The notes under the pieces: generated by a model
What the model was told of the DNA's origin: nothing
Database searches by the model: none
The model's input: the letters and a program-made list of their open reading frames with translations, nothing else
Program-made: the position numbers and the translations under genes
NCBI GenBank assembly: GCA_018716365.1
Contig: DVKA01000027.1
Coordinates: 1-13,578 of the forward strand
DNA: 13,578 nt
Origin: Candidatus Caccocola faecipullorum
GTDB taxonomy: Bacteria > Synergistota > Synergistia > Synergistales > Synergistaceae
Direction of reading: 5' to 3'
Shown here: positions 5,760 to 11,908 of the stretch, one piece after another
How positions within the stretch are numbered: the first letter of the stretch is position 1
Layout: each line of letters opens with the position of its first letter

Positions 5760-7454
5760 TTACGATTTTTTCGCGCTCCGCTTCGTCTTCGCGGAGTTTT
5801 TATAGAATTTGGCGAATGGGCCGTCCTTCGGCGCGGGCGCGGATTTCGGACGCGGCGCGCCCTTCGCGGGGCGCTCGCGGAAATTACGTTCGCCGCGCGC
5901 TTCGCCCGCATCTCGGCTGCGTTCTTCGCCGCCGCCTCTGTACGTCGGGCGGGCCTCTTTCATTTTGCCGCTGCGGTAGCGCTCCTGCGGCTCTGCGTTT
6001 TCACGGCGGCGCTTGAACGTTCCGCGCTCGCCGCCCTCTGCGGAGAAGCGGCGCTCTCTATCCTCGCGCGTGCCTGCGTAGCGGCGTCCGTCTCTTTCCT
6101 CGCCGCCGCGGAAGCGTCCGCGCTGCCCGCTGTTTTCATCGCGGCCTCTGAAGCCGCCGCGCTCTTCGCCGTTTCCGGCGAATCCGCGTTTTCTCTCTTC
6201 TCCCGCGCCGCGCGCCGCGCGCTCGTCTCTCGGCCTGTCGCCGTAACGCGCGCGCTTGTCCGCGTTTTCATCGCGGCGTCCGAATTTTCCGCGTTCTTCG
6301 CCCTTTCCGGCGAATTCGCGGCGTTTCGGCTTCGCCGCCGGTTTTGACGCGCGCGCCGCGGCGCGTTCCTCCGCCATTATGTTTCTCGGCGCGGAGAACG
6401 ATCCGTGTTCGAGCGGCGCGTCCATGCCGTTTTCCTTGCGGCGCAGCTGTCCGCAGGCCGCGTCTATGTCCGCTCCCTGCTCGGCGCGTATCTCGCATTC
6501 GAAGCCCGCGGTCTGGAGCACGCTCTTGAAACGCAGCACGTCCTCCGCCTCCGGCTTCGCGTAGCGCCCTTCGACGGAGTTGCACGGGATGAGGTTGACG
6601 TAGACGTGGATGCCGCGCAGGAAGCGCACAAGTTCGCGCGCGCGTTCAACGCCGTCGTTGACGCCGCCGAAGAGCGCGTATTCTATCGTTATGCGGTCGC
6701 CCGTCGCCTCCTGATACTCGACGAGCGCCTCGCGCAGCTCCTCGACTGGGTAGCTGTTGTTGACTGGCATTATCATGCTGCGCAGTTCGCCGTCTGCGGC
6801 GTGGAGCGATATCGCGAGCCGCACGCCGAGGCCGGACTCCGCGAGCGCGCGGATGCCGGGGATTACGCCCGACGTCGAGACCGTTATGTGGCGTATGCCC
6901 AAGTTGCGCATCTTCGGGTCGTTCAGCATCCTGACGGATTTGAGCACCGCCTCCGTGTTGAGGAACGGCTCTCCCATGCCCATGTAGACGACGTTGTTTA
7001 TCTCGCGGCCTATCTTCTTTTCAATCGCGGCGACCTGCCCCGCTATCTCGCCCGCGCTGAGGTTGCGCACGAAGCCGGAAAGCCCCGTCGCGCAGAATGT
7101 GCACTGGAGCGGGCAGCCGACCTGCGTCGATATGCAGGCGGTCAGCCTGTCGCCCTGCTTCATCAGCACGGATTCGACCGACTCGCCGTCGCGCAGCCGC
7201 CAGAGGAATTTGCGCGTGCCGTCCGCCGACTTCTGCTCGCGCGCGAGCTGCGGGAAGGCGAAGTCGAGCTTCTCCGCGAGCTTCTCGCGCAGCGGCTTCG
7301 ACAGATTCGTCATTTCCTCCGGGGTGTCGGCGTGTTTCTGCCAGATCCACTGGCATATCTGCCCCGCGCGGTAGACGGGCTCTTCCAGCGCCTTCTCCGT
7401 ATATTCTTTCCATTCGCCGAAATCCATATCCGGCGCGTAAATTTTCTCTGTCAT
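5760..7454 (-). CDS. rlmN: 23S rRNA/tRNA adenine C2-methyltransferase RlmN with long Arg/Gly/Glu-rich C-terminal tail
   Basis: Radical-SAM enzyme that methylates C2 of A2503 in 23S rRNA and A37 in some tRNAs. Residues 1 to about 340 are a complete RlmN: the small accessory domain, VESV with Glu94 near the active site, the cluster motif CPLQCTFC with Cys114, Cys118 and Cys121, the SAM-binding GEP at 161-163, SLHA at 216-219, LIPCN at 288-292 and the methyl-carrying Cys334 in DIDAACGQL. RlmN normally stops there (about 345-385 residues). This one has 564 residues; the extra 220 are low-complexity, rich in Arg, Gly, Glu and Lys, with three imperfect repeats from residue 381. The tail resembles RGG-type RNA-binding tails and may help hold rRNA; that is inference. 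ATG 7454 follows AGAGGA. The upstream gene ends 85 bp away with only a weak hairpin between. Confidence 0.95.
   Translation of the reverse strand: MTEKIYAPDMDFGEWKEYTEKALEEPVYRAGQICQWIWQKHADTPEEMTNLSKPLREKLAEKLDFAFPQLAREQKSADGTRKFLWRLRDGESVESVLMKQGDRLTACISTQVGCPLQCTFCATGLSGFVRNLSAGEIAGQVAAIEKKIGREINNVVYMGMGEPFLNTEAVLKSVRMLNDPKMRNLGIRHITVSTSGVIPGIRALAESGLGVRLAISLHAADGELRSMIMPVNNSYPVEELREALVEYQEATGDRITIEYALFGGVNDGVERARELVRFLRGIHVYVNLIPCNSVEGRYAKPEAEDVLRFKSVLQTAGFECEIRAEQGADIDAACGQLRRKENGMDAPLEHGSFSAPRNIMAEERAAARASKPAAKPKRREFAGKGEERGKFGRRDENADKRARYGDRPRDERAARGAGEERKRGFAGNGEERGGFRGRDENSGQRGRFRGGEERDGRRYAGTREDRERRFSAEGGERGTFKRRRENAEPQERYRSGKMKEARPTYRGGGEERSRDAGEARGERNFRERPAKGAPRPKSAPAPKDGPFAKFYKNSAKTKRSAKKS
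5913..6314 (-). repeat. Three imperfect 44-45 residue coding repeats in the RlmN tail
   Basis: The units begin at residues 381 (FAGKGEERGKFGRRDEN), 425 (FAGNGEERGGFRGRDEN) and 470 (FSAEGGERGTFKRRREN). Period and composition are kept and the reading frame is intact, so this is a protein-level repeat rather than a decayed insertion. It probably arose by in-frame duplication. Confidence 0.8.
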
Positions 7455-7539
7455 TTTTATTTTCCTCTCGCCTTTCGCGTTTTTGCCTATCTATAAAGCC
7501 TCATATAGTTTAACAGCGGCGCGCCCTCCGGCGCAACGT

Positions 7540-8781
7540 CTACTGCCGTACTCCCGCGCCCGGTTCGAACATCAGCACGGCGTAGGGTATCGGGCGCTCT
7601 ACGTCGCTCGTGTTGCTCGGCTGCGAGAAGGTCATGCCGCGCCACCATATCGAGCTTGAGCCGCCGCCGTCGAGGTTCAGCGCGTCCGTCAGCGCCAGCC
7701 CCTTGATGCAGAAGGTACGCAGCTCCTCTATCGTCATGCCGACGCTGTGCATATTGTCGCGCCCGTCCACGACGCCCCAGAAGACGCGCGAGCCGTCCGT
7801 CCCGACGAAAGTCCGCGGATGGCGGCGGTTCAGCACCGCTGGGTCCACGTCCTCAGTGTTCTCCACGGCCTCGCCCTCCTTCACGAGCAGCGGGCCGGCC
7901 TGCATCATCTCTGTGTATTCGTCGTATTCATGCACGGAGCCGATGTTGTTGACTATCTTGCCGTCGATGAAGGTGAAGCCGCCGCTTTCGTTCCAGCCGA
8001 AGGCGGAGCGGTTCGGCCAGAATTTCGCGTTGTCCGTGCGCCCCTGGCGGCGCAGCACGCCGATCGGCTTCGCGCCCGAAAAATATCCGCCGTTGATGCC
8101 GCCGACGACGCCGTAATTTTCAACCGCGATCGTCGCAAGAGCCGCGCGCTTCGAGCCTATCATCTCCGCCGTCGCTATCTGGCAGGGCGTCTGCGCCATG
8201 TCCACGGCGAGCGCCGCGGCGAAGAGCGGCTCGTTCCTGCCGTTCTCCATATCGCCGTTCGCGGAGCCGGACGGGTTCCCGACGCCGCGCTTCACCATGA
8301 ACAGCGTCGTGCCGTTCCACGAGAACGAAGTCTTCCACGAAACCGACTTGCGGCACTCGTGCAGCCAGCTTTCAAACCCCTCCATATCCTCCTGCGTCAG
8401 CGGCTCGTCAAGCGCGGCCGTCATAGCCGCGGGCGGCTGCGGGCTCATCGTCGCCGAAATGTACGAAACGCCCTCGACCTCGGGCCATTCGGGCAGAATC
8501 CCGATCTGGTCGACGGCGGCGAGCGCGAAGCCCCAGCCCATAGCCTCGAATGCAAAGCGCAGCGCGTCGCGCCTCGTCATATCGCCCTCGACCGCGGTAA
8601 GAAACTTCTCCGGCGTCTCGCGTCCGAGCGCCTCGAACACAACGGGCGCAGCCTCCGCCTGCGTCAGCGCCTCAGCGCGCAGCGGGAAAAGCACAGCGCA
8701 GACGAGCACAAACACTGCGGCCGCGGCGCGCCCCGCAACACCAAACTTCGCAAAAAAATCCTTCGTCATAATTCTATCCAT
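7540..8781 (-). CDS. Secreted phosphodiester glycosidase (NAGPA-like) with SLH-like N-terminal region
   Basis: A 413-residue exported protein. A signal peptide with hydrophobic core at about 19-33 and likely cleavage AEA|LT near residue 38 is followed by about 60 residues resembling S-layer homology repeats (LTQAEAAPVVFEALG, then MTRRDALRFAFEAMGWG). The C-terminal part is the phosphodiester glycosidase (NAGPA) domain: GGINGGYF (227-234), QAGPLLV (294-300), HPRTFVGTDGS (321-331) and NLDGGGSSSIWW (369-380). Family members remove sugar residues attached through phosphodiesters, or process envelope polymers; the substrate here is unknown. ATG 8781 has GGAG five bases upstream, while ATG 8769 in frame is an alternative with a weaker site. 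The SLH-like part suggests attachment at the cell surface. It is upstream of rlmN on the same strand but functionally unrelated. Confidence 0.88.
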   Translation of the reverse strand: MDRIMTKDFFAKFGVAGRAAAAVFVLVCAVLFPLRAEALTQAEAAPVVFEALGRETPEKFLTAVEGDMTRRDALRFAFEAMGWGFALAAVDQIGILPEWPEVEGVSYISATMSPQPPAAMTAALDEPLTQEDMEGFESWLHECRKSVSWKTSFSWNGTTLFMVKRGVGNPSGSANGDMENGRNEPLFAAALAVDMAQTPCQIATAEMIGSKRAALATIAVENYGVVGGINGGYFSGAKPIGVLRRQGRTDNAKFWPNRSAFGWNESGGFTFIDGKIVNNIGSVHEYDEYTEMMQAGPLLVKEGEAVENTEDVDPAVLNRRHPRTFVGTDGSRVFWGVVDGRDNMHSVGMTIEELRTFCIKGLALTDALNLDGGGSSSIWWRGMTFSQPSNTSDVERPIPYAVLMFEPGAGVRQ

Positions 8782-8824
8782 ATACGCTCCGTTCGTAATA
8801 CTTTCCAGATTTCACCGGCGCGGC

Positions 8825-8845
8825 GCGGACGCTCCGCCCGTCCGC
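8825..8845. repeat. Inverted repeat upstream of the glycosidase gene
   Basis: GCGGACG and CGTCCGC arms (7 bp each) around a 7-base loop lie about 45 bases upstream of ATG 8781, just downstream of a weak TAAAAT box on the minus strand. It may be a leader hairpin or an operator. The rest of 8782-8951 shows no gene. Confidence 0.35.
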
Positions 8846-8951
8846 ATATTTTACCACTTGCCCGCGCCTCCTTCGCCGCCCCAGTTGTATCAAAAAAGTA
8901 TGTCGATTTTATGAACCCGCGCCGGATTTCCGCGCCGAACAAAAATCGCGC

Positions 8952-8980
8952 TTGACAGGCGCGCGCTTAGTCAGTATAAT
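8952..8980 (+). promoter_or_regulatory. Perfect-consensus promoter of tRNA-Ala
   Basis: TTGACA (8952-8957), exactly 17 bases, then TATAAT (8975-8980). The predicted start is about 8 bases before the mature tRNA. The spacer is GC-rich but no GC discriminator follows the -10 box. Confidence 0.92.
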
Positions 8981-8994
8981 CCCTTTTGTTGTTC

Positions 8995-9070
<76 letters not shown>

Positions 9071-9082
9071 TTAAAAATTCAG

Positions 9083-9115
9083 TGCCAGAGTTGTTTTTCA
9101 ACTCTGGCATTTTTT
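9083..9115 (+). terminator. Strong terminator of the tRNA-Ala unit
   Basis: A perfect 11-bp stem TGCCAGAGTTG (9083-9093) / CAACTCTGGCA (9099-9109) with a T5 loop is followed by six Ts. On the other strand the stem is followed by TGAATTTTT, so it may also help stop the converging toxin-antitoxin transcript. Confidence 0.93.
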
Positions 9116-9207
9116 ATTTCTTCAAATCTTCAACGATTCTCCACAGTCTTTTTGAGACTGTTACAATAAAACGCCCTGAACGCGAAAGTGTTTCCCGCAA
9201 AAATCCA

Positions 9208-9513
9208 TCAATTGGTGTGCCGAGTATCAGGCACGATGGCAAGCGTGTAACCAAGCGGCTTCAGCACACGGAAAAGCGTGTCTATCTGCGGCGTCGCCTT
9301 CATCTTCTCCAGACGTGCGATTGCCGGCTGTTTAAGGCCTGACATTTGCGCCAGCTGCTCCTGCGTTATTCCTTTCTTCTCTCTCGCTTCTATAAGTTTG
9401 CCGGCAAGGTCTATTTTAAGCTGTATTTCGTCTTTCTCCGCCTGCGTTAAATTTGAGGCTTCCCATAAATCGTCAAACGTCGTGTAGCTTTCTCCGTTGA
9501 TGGTCATGCTCAT
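9208..9513 (-). CDS. higA: XRE-family antitoxin, HigA-like
   Basis: A 101-residue antitoxin with one XRE helix-turn-helix (ITQEQLAQMSGLKQPAIARLE, central part of the protein) and a C-terminal segment LFRVLKPLGYTLAIVP typical of HigA partners of RelE-type toxins. It should bind the toxin and repress the operon through its HTH. ATG 9513 is chosen over a TTG at 9534: AAGGAG lies nine bases upstream and the ATG overlaps a TGA in the expected toxin frame (ATGA), the classic coupled arrangement. The longer frame of the observed toxin runs into this gene only because of the apparent frameshift. No unusual residues are seen, so the antitoxin is presumably functional even if the toxin is not. Confidence 0.88.
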   Translation of the reverse strand: MSMTINGESYTTFDDLWEASNLTQAEKDEIQLKIDLAGKLIEAREKKGITQEQLAQMSGLKQPAIARLEKMKATPQIDTLFRVLKPLGYTLAIVPDTRHTN

Positions 9514-9877
9514 TGTCTGGCACTCCTTTCCCAAAAATCTTTAAGGCATCGCTGCGCCCGTTCGATTTCACGCTGCGCGTTTTCTGCGTCTTTTTTACAA
9601 AATGCGTAAGCAATACAAAAATATCGTCACGCCAGAACGCGAAAAATATTCTGTCGCTCGTCGGTCTCAGCTCCCATAATTCCGTGTTCTGTATGTGCTT
9701 CATGGCAGGCTCTCCGGCAGCTGTCCCATATGCATGAAGCTGACCAATGTATTCCATAATCTTTTTATAGCAAATCCTCGCATCTTTGTTCGTCGCCATT
9801 CTGACATTCAGCGCCTGGATATACTCGGCGACCTCATCGTTGCCAGCCTTGTCTTTGTAGGTGATGACTTGATACAT
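9473..9877 (-). CDS. higB: RelE/ParE-superfamily toxin, HigB-like (Gp49/DUF891), apparently frameshifted at its C-terminus
   Basis: Ribosome-dependent mRNA endonuclease family. Residues 1-100 match the family: YKDKAGNDEVAEYI near 7-20, KDARICYKKIMEYI (31-44), GEPAMKHI, LWELRP with Arg71, DRIFFAFW with Arg76, and the conserved HFVKKTQKT (92-100). After Thr100 the frame continues as an unrelated 34-residue tail ending at 9473, inside the antitoxin gene. The adjacent frame instead encodes the family ending REIERAQRCLKDFWERS and stops at TGA 9510-9512, overlapping the antitoxin ATG. A single missing base at about 9575-9578 explains this. A slippery A AAA AAG (9590-9596) lies just upstream. The intact form would be about 122 residues. 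The start ATG 9877 has GGGAGG six bases away. The gene may be inactive, or rescued by frameshifting. Confidence 0.82.
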   Translation of the reverse strand: MYQVITYKDKAGNDEVAEYIQALNVRMATNKDARICYKKIMEYIGQLHAYGTAAGEPAMKHIQNTELWELRPTSDRIFFAFWRDDIFVLLTHFVKKTQKTRSVKSNGRSDALKIFGKGVPDNEHDHQRRKLHDV

Positions 9878-9895
9878 TTCGCACCTCCCACCGAC

Positions 9896-9914
9896 ATTAT
9901 AACATATTTGTTAT
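9896..9914 (-). promoter_or_regulatory. Promoter -10 box and operator of the toxin-antitoxin operon
   Basis: On the minus strand TATAAT (9896-9901) overlaps the inverted repeat ATAACA-N4-TGTTAT (9899-9914). A palindrome on the -10 box immediately ahead of the toxin start fits autorepression by the antitoxin HTH. No good -35 box is seen, and the flank is very AT-rich. Confidence 0.65.
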
Positions 9915-10028
9915 GATATAAAATATATAAGACAGAAGACGCAGTCCTTCAGAACGAAGTTCTACGAAGTGTTCAGCGCGGTATAACTCTTAGATTTTCG
10001 CCACAGTGATTATCAAGAACGGATGCCT

Positions 10029-10445
10029 TCACAACGTGCTCTCGCCGAGCTCGAACAATATATCGTTCACTTCGTCGATTTCAACTCCATGGCAGAGGCC
10101 GTAGATAATCACAGAGTCGCGCCTGTTCCGCGGGTCCAGACGCGCGAAACCCGCCGCGCGCAGCAGCGGCTGCGCCTCGTCGAGCGAGAGCCCCATGCCG
10201 AAGCATATTGCGATAAGCACGTCGCGGCTCGCCCTGCGCCTGCCGGAGAAGACCTTGTAAACATAATCGCCCTGGCCGGAGCGCGCGGCTACATCCGCGA
10301 CGCGCAACCCTTTCTTTTCCATCATGCGGTTCATGTAGTCATCAGGCGAAACGCGGAGAAACGCCGCTTCGTTTTCCCTCACAAAATCGCCAGCGTCCGC
10401 GCTCTCCTTTATCCTGTTCAGCAGTTCTTCCGTAACCTTTGCCAT
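10029..10445 (-). CDS. XRE-like HTH protein paired with a divergent Ser/Thr kinase
   Basis: A 138-residue cytosolic protein. Residues about 36-70 look like an XRE-type helix-turn-helix (YMNRMMEKKGLRVADVAARSG, then YVYKVFSGRRRASRD). Residues 73-134 form a second helical part (DVLIAICFGMGLSLDEAQPLLRAAG, RRDSVIIYGLCHGVEIDEVNDIL). I recall this two-part pattern, with RRxxRD, LDEAQxLLRxAG and RRD-III-LxHG, from small regulators next to protein kinases in Firmicutes. The partner function is not established to my knowledge. It is transcribed divergently from the kinase with only 73 bp between the two ATGs, so it may control both. Its ribosome site (GGTGAT) is weak. It could be a transcription factor, a kinase substrate or both. 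Confidence 0.8.
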   Translation of the reverse strand: MAKVTEELLNRIKESADAGDFVRENEAAFLRVSPDDYMNRMMEKKGLRVADVAARSGQGDYVYKVFSGRRRASRDVLIAICFGMGLSLDEAQPLLRAAGFARLDPRNRRDSVIIYGLCHGVEIDEVNDILFELGESTL

Positions 10446-10476
10446 AATATCACCGATATTTTTTTAAGATGTTAGA

Positions 10477-10506
10477 ATTGTATAATAACGAAACTGGCGA
10501 AGACAA
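10477..10506 (-). promoter_or_regulatory. Candidate promoter of the HTH gene
   Basis: On the minus strand there is TTGTCT (10501-10506), an 18-base spacer and TACAAT (10477-10482). It overlaps the kinase gene's ribosome site and leader, so the two transcription units share control DNA. Confidence 0.45.
10481..10486 (+). promoter_or_regulatory. Candidate -10 box of the kinase gene
   Basis: A consensus TATAAT lies 32 bases ahead of ATG 10519 and shares bases with the minus-strand -10 box. The -35 region is a run of Ts with no recognisable hexamer, so activation may be needed. Confidence 0.4.
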
Positions 10507-10518
10507 GGAGTGGACTTG

Positions 10519-11811
10519 ATGCAGACTGCCGCGGACGGTTATAAACTTTCCATTTACGGAGGAGCGAAGCTGATTCACGAGACGGAAGCCTGCCGCGTGG
10601 AGCTTGTCAAATCTTCGCTCGACGGGCGCGAATATATCAAAAGAAGCTACCGCGACGACAAACGGCGGATTTTCGAGGCGCTCAGAAAAATAGATTCTCC
10701 ATACATTCCGAAAATATATGAAATTATCTTCGGCGAAGACACCGTCGTCATAGAAGAATACGCGGAGGGCGAAAATCTCGGCGAACTTGCAAAGCGCGGC
10801 GCAATATCCGGCAAGGCGCTTTTGCGCGCCGCCGACGAACTTCTGCTCGCTCTGCAAACTCTGCACGAAAATAAGATCATCCACCGCGATGTGAAGCCGG
10901 AGAACATCATCGTTACGCCAAACGGCGTAAAGCTCATAGACTACGGCATCGCGCGGCTCTACGACGAAGACGAAACGCGCGACACAGAACCGTCCGGCAC
11001 ACGCGGCTACGCCGCGCCTGAGCAGTATGGCTTCGCCCAGACCGGCCCGCAGGCCGACCTCTACGCATTCGGCAAAACGATAGAAGCCCTCTCCTCCAGC
11101 CTCCGCATCGACGGCGCGCTCGCAAAAGCCGCAGCGAAATGCGCACGGTTCGACCCCGACGACAGATTCGCAGACGCGGCGGCGGTGCGGCGGTATATAT
11201 GGCGGCGCAGGAAACTGCGCATTGCCGCCGCCGCAGCCTTCATAATATGCGCTGCTGCGGCGGCTGTGTTTGCCGTTCTGCAATACAGGGCGGCGCACCT
11301 GGCTTTCACCGGCGACATAACAGACGGACAGGCGATAGAACGCGTGCTCGCCATGCGCCCAAAAGCGCAGCCAGTCCCGGCGCTCCTTCTGAACTGGACC
11401 AACGACAGGAGACCACAAAGCGGGACGATAAAAATATCGGGGCGGACCATCCGCGTTACGGCGTCCCTGAAGGGCGACACTCTCCATGTGTCTCTGTCCG
11501 ACGGCGCCGGACATGAAGCCGAACGCGATTTCACGGTATGGAAGCCTATCCGTGACGCTTACGCAGGCGACTTGCATTTTGACGCAGAGGTGGCTTTCCG
11601 CGACATAAACGGCGACGGAGAACTGGAAATCCTCCCGGCGATCGCGGAAAGATTAAAGAAAATCGCCGATCAGGGACAATTTCTCGGATACTGGACCAAC
11701 AGGACGTCGGTATGGTGCATAATGTATAAAGAAGACGGCTTCTATTTTTTCCCGGAACAAATCGACGATAAGGGCTATCCGATTCCGATAGACGTTCTGG
11801 AAATATCGTAA
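10519..11811 (+). CDS. Transmembrane Ser/Thr protein kinase with unknown extracytoplasmic domain
   Basis: A 430-residue Hanks-type kinase. Numbering from ATG 10519: Lys41 (YIKRSY, VAIK equivalent), Glu53 in helix C, catalytic loop HRDVKPEN (122-129), DYG in place of DFG (141-143), activation segment GTRGYAAPEQYG (160-171), Asp180 of DLYAFG and Arg216 of DDRF. The glycine-rich loop is degenerate (YGGAKLIHET, no GxGxxG), and the kinase domain is compact. A single membrane helix at about 233-254 follows the basic WRRRKLR. The outside part (about 255-430) has no recognised sensor such as PASTA; it has DINGDGELE (362-370), a Ca2+-binding DxNxDG loop as in EF-hand or FG-GAP repeats. ATG 10519 is preferred over GTG 10510 because AAGGAG (10505-10510) lies eight bases before it. 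The inferred role is an envelope sensor acting on a cytoplasmic partner, perhaps the divergent HTH protein. Confidence 0.9.
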   Translation: MQTAADGYKLSIYGGAKLIHETEACRVELVKSSLDGREYIKRSYRDDKRRIFEALRKIDSPYIPKIYEIIFGEDTVVIEEYAEGENLGELAKRGAISGKALLRAADELLLALQTLHENKIIHRDVKPENIIVTPNGVKLIDYGIARLYDEDETRDTEPSGTRGYAAPEQYGFAQTGPQADLYAFGKTIEALSSSLRIDGALAKAAAKCARFDPDDRFADAAAVRRYIWRRRKLRIAAAAAFIICAAAAAVFAVLQYRAAHLAFTGDITDGQAIERVLAMRPKAQPVPALLLNWTNDRRPQSGTIKISGRTIRVTASLKGDTLHVSLSDGAGHEAERDFTVWKPIRDAYAGDLHFDAEVAFRDINGDGELEILPAIAERLKKIADQGQFLGYWTNRTSVWCIMYKEDGFYFFPEQIDDKGYPIPIDVLEIS

Positions 11812-11830
11812 ACGTTTCGCAAACCGACGC

Positions 11831-11885
11831 GCCGTGCGCGGCTCTTCTGGACAGTGAGTCCAAGAAAAACGCGCGCGGCCCTTTT
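11831..11885 (+). terminator. Probable terminator after the kinase gene
   Basis: Stem GCCGTGCGC (11831-11839) pairs with GCGCGCGGC (11871-11879) with one G-U pair. The long loop contains its own hairpin TGGAC/GTCCA. CCTTTT follows. It lies between the kinase and the converging CI-like gene. Confidence 0.55.
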
Positions 11886-11908
11886 ATAATAAGCCGAAAA
11901 GGCGAGGG

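Noticed and set aside
6405..7496. Plus-strand open frame of 363 codons opposite rlmN
   Set aside because: Shadow frame; the RlmN motifs on the other strand are complete.
7455..7539. Short GCGCC/GGCGC hairpin between the glycosidase and rlmN
   Set aside because: A 5-bp stem without a T-run; it does not support a terminator, and no clear rlmN promoter was found.
7747..8955. Plus-strand open frame of 402 codons opposite the glycosidase
   Set aside because: Arg/Ala-rich shadow without motifs; the NAGPA-type motifs are on the minus strand.
9143..9161. Hairpin ACAGTCT/AGACTGT downstream of the antitoxin
   Set aside because: A 7-bp stem with no T-run after it on either strand; too weak to call a terminator.
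9514..9534. TTG start for the antitoxin
   Set aside because: ATG 9513 has a proper AAGGAG site and ATGA coupling to the expected toxin stop.
9915..10028. Gap between the TA operon and the HTH gene, with a small AGAAC/GTTCT hairpin
   Set aside because: Short stem, no T-run and no open frame; no supported feature.
10450..11577. Minus-strand open frame of 375 codons opposite the kinase
   Set aside because: Shadow of the kinase gene; no motif, and it runs over the divergent promoter region.
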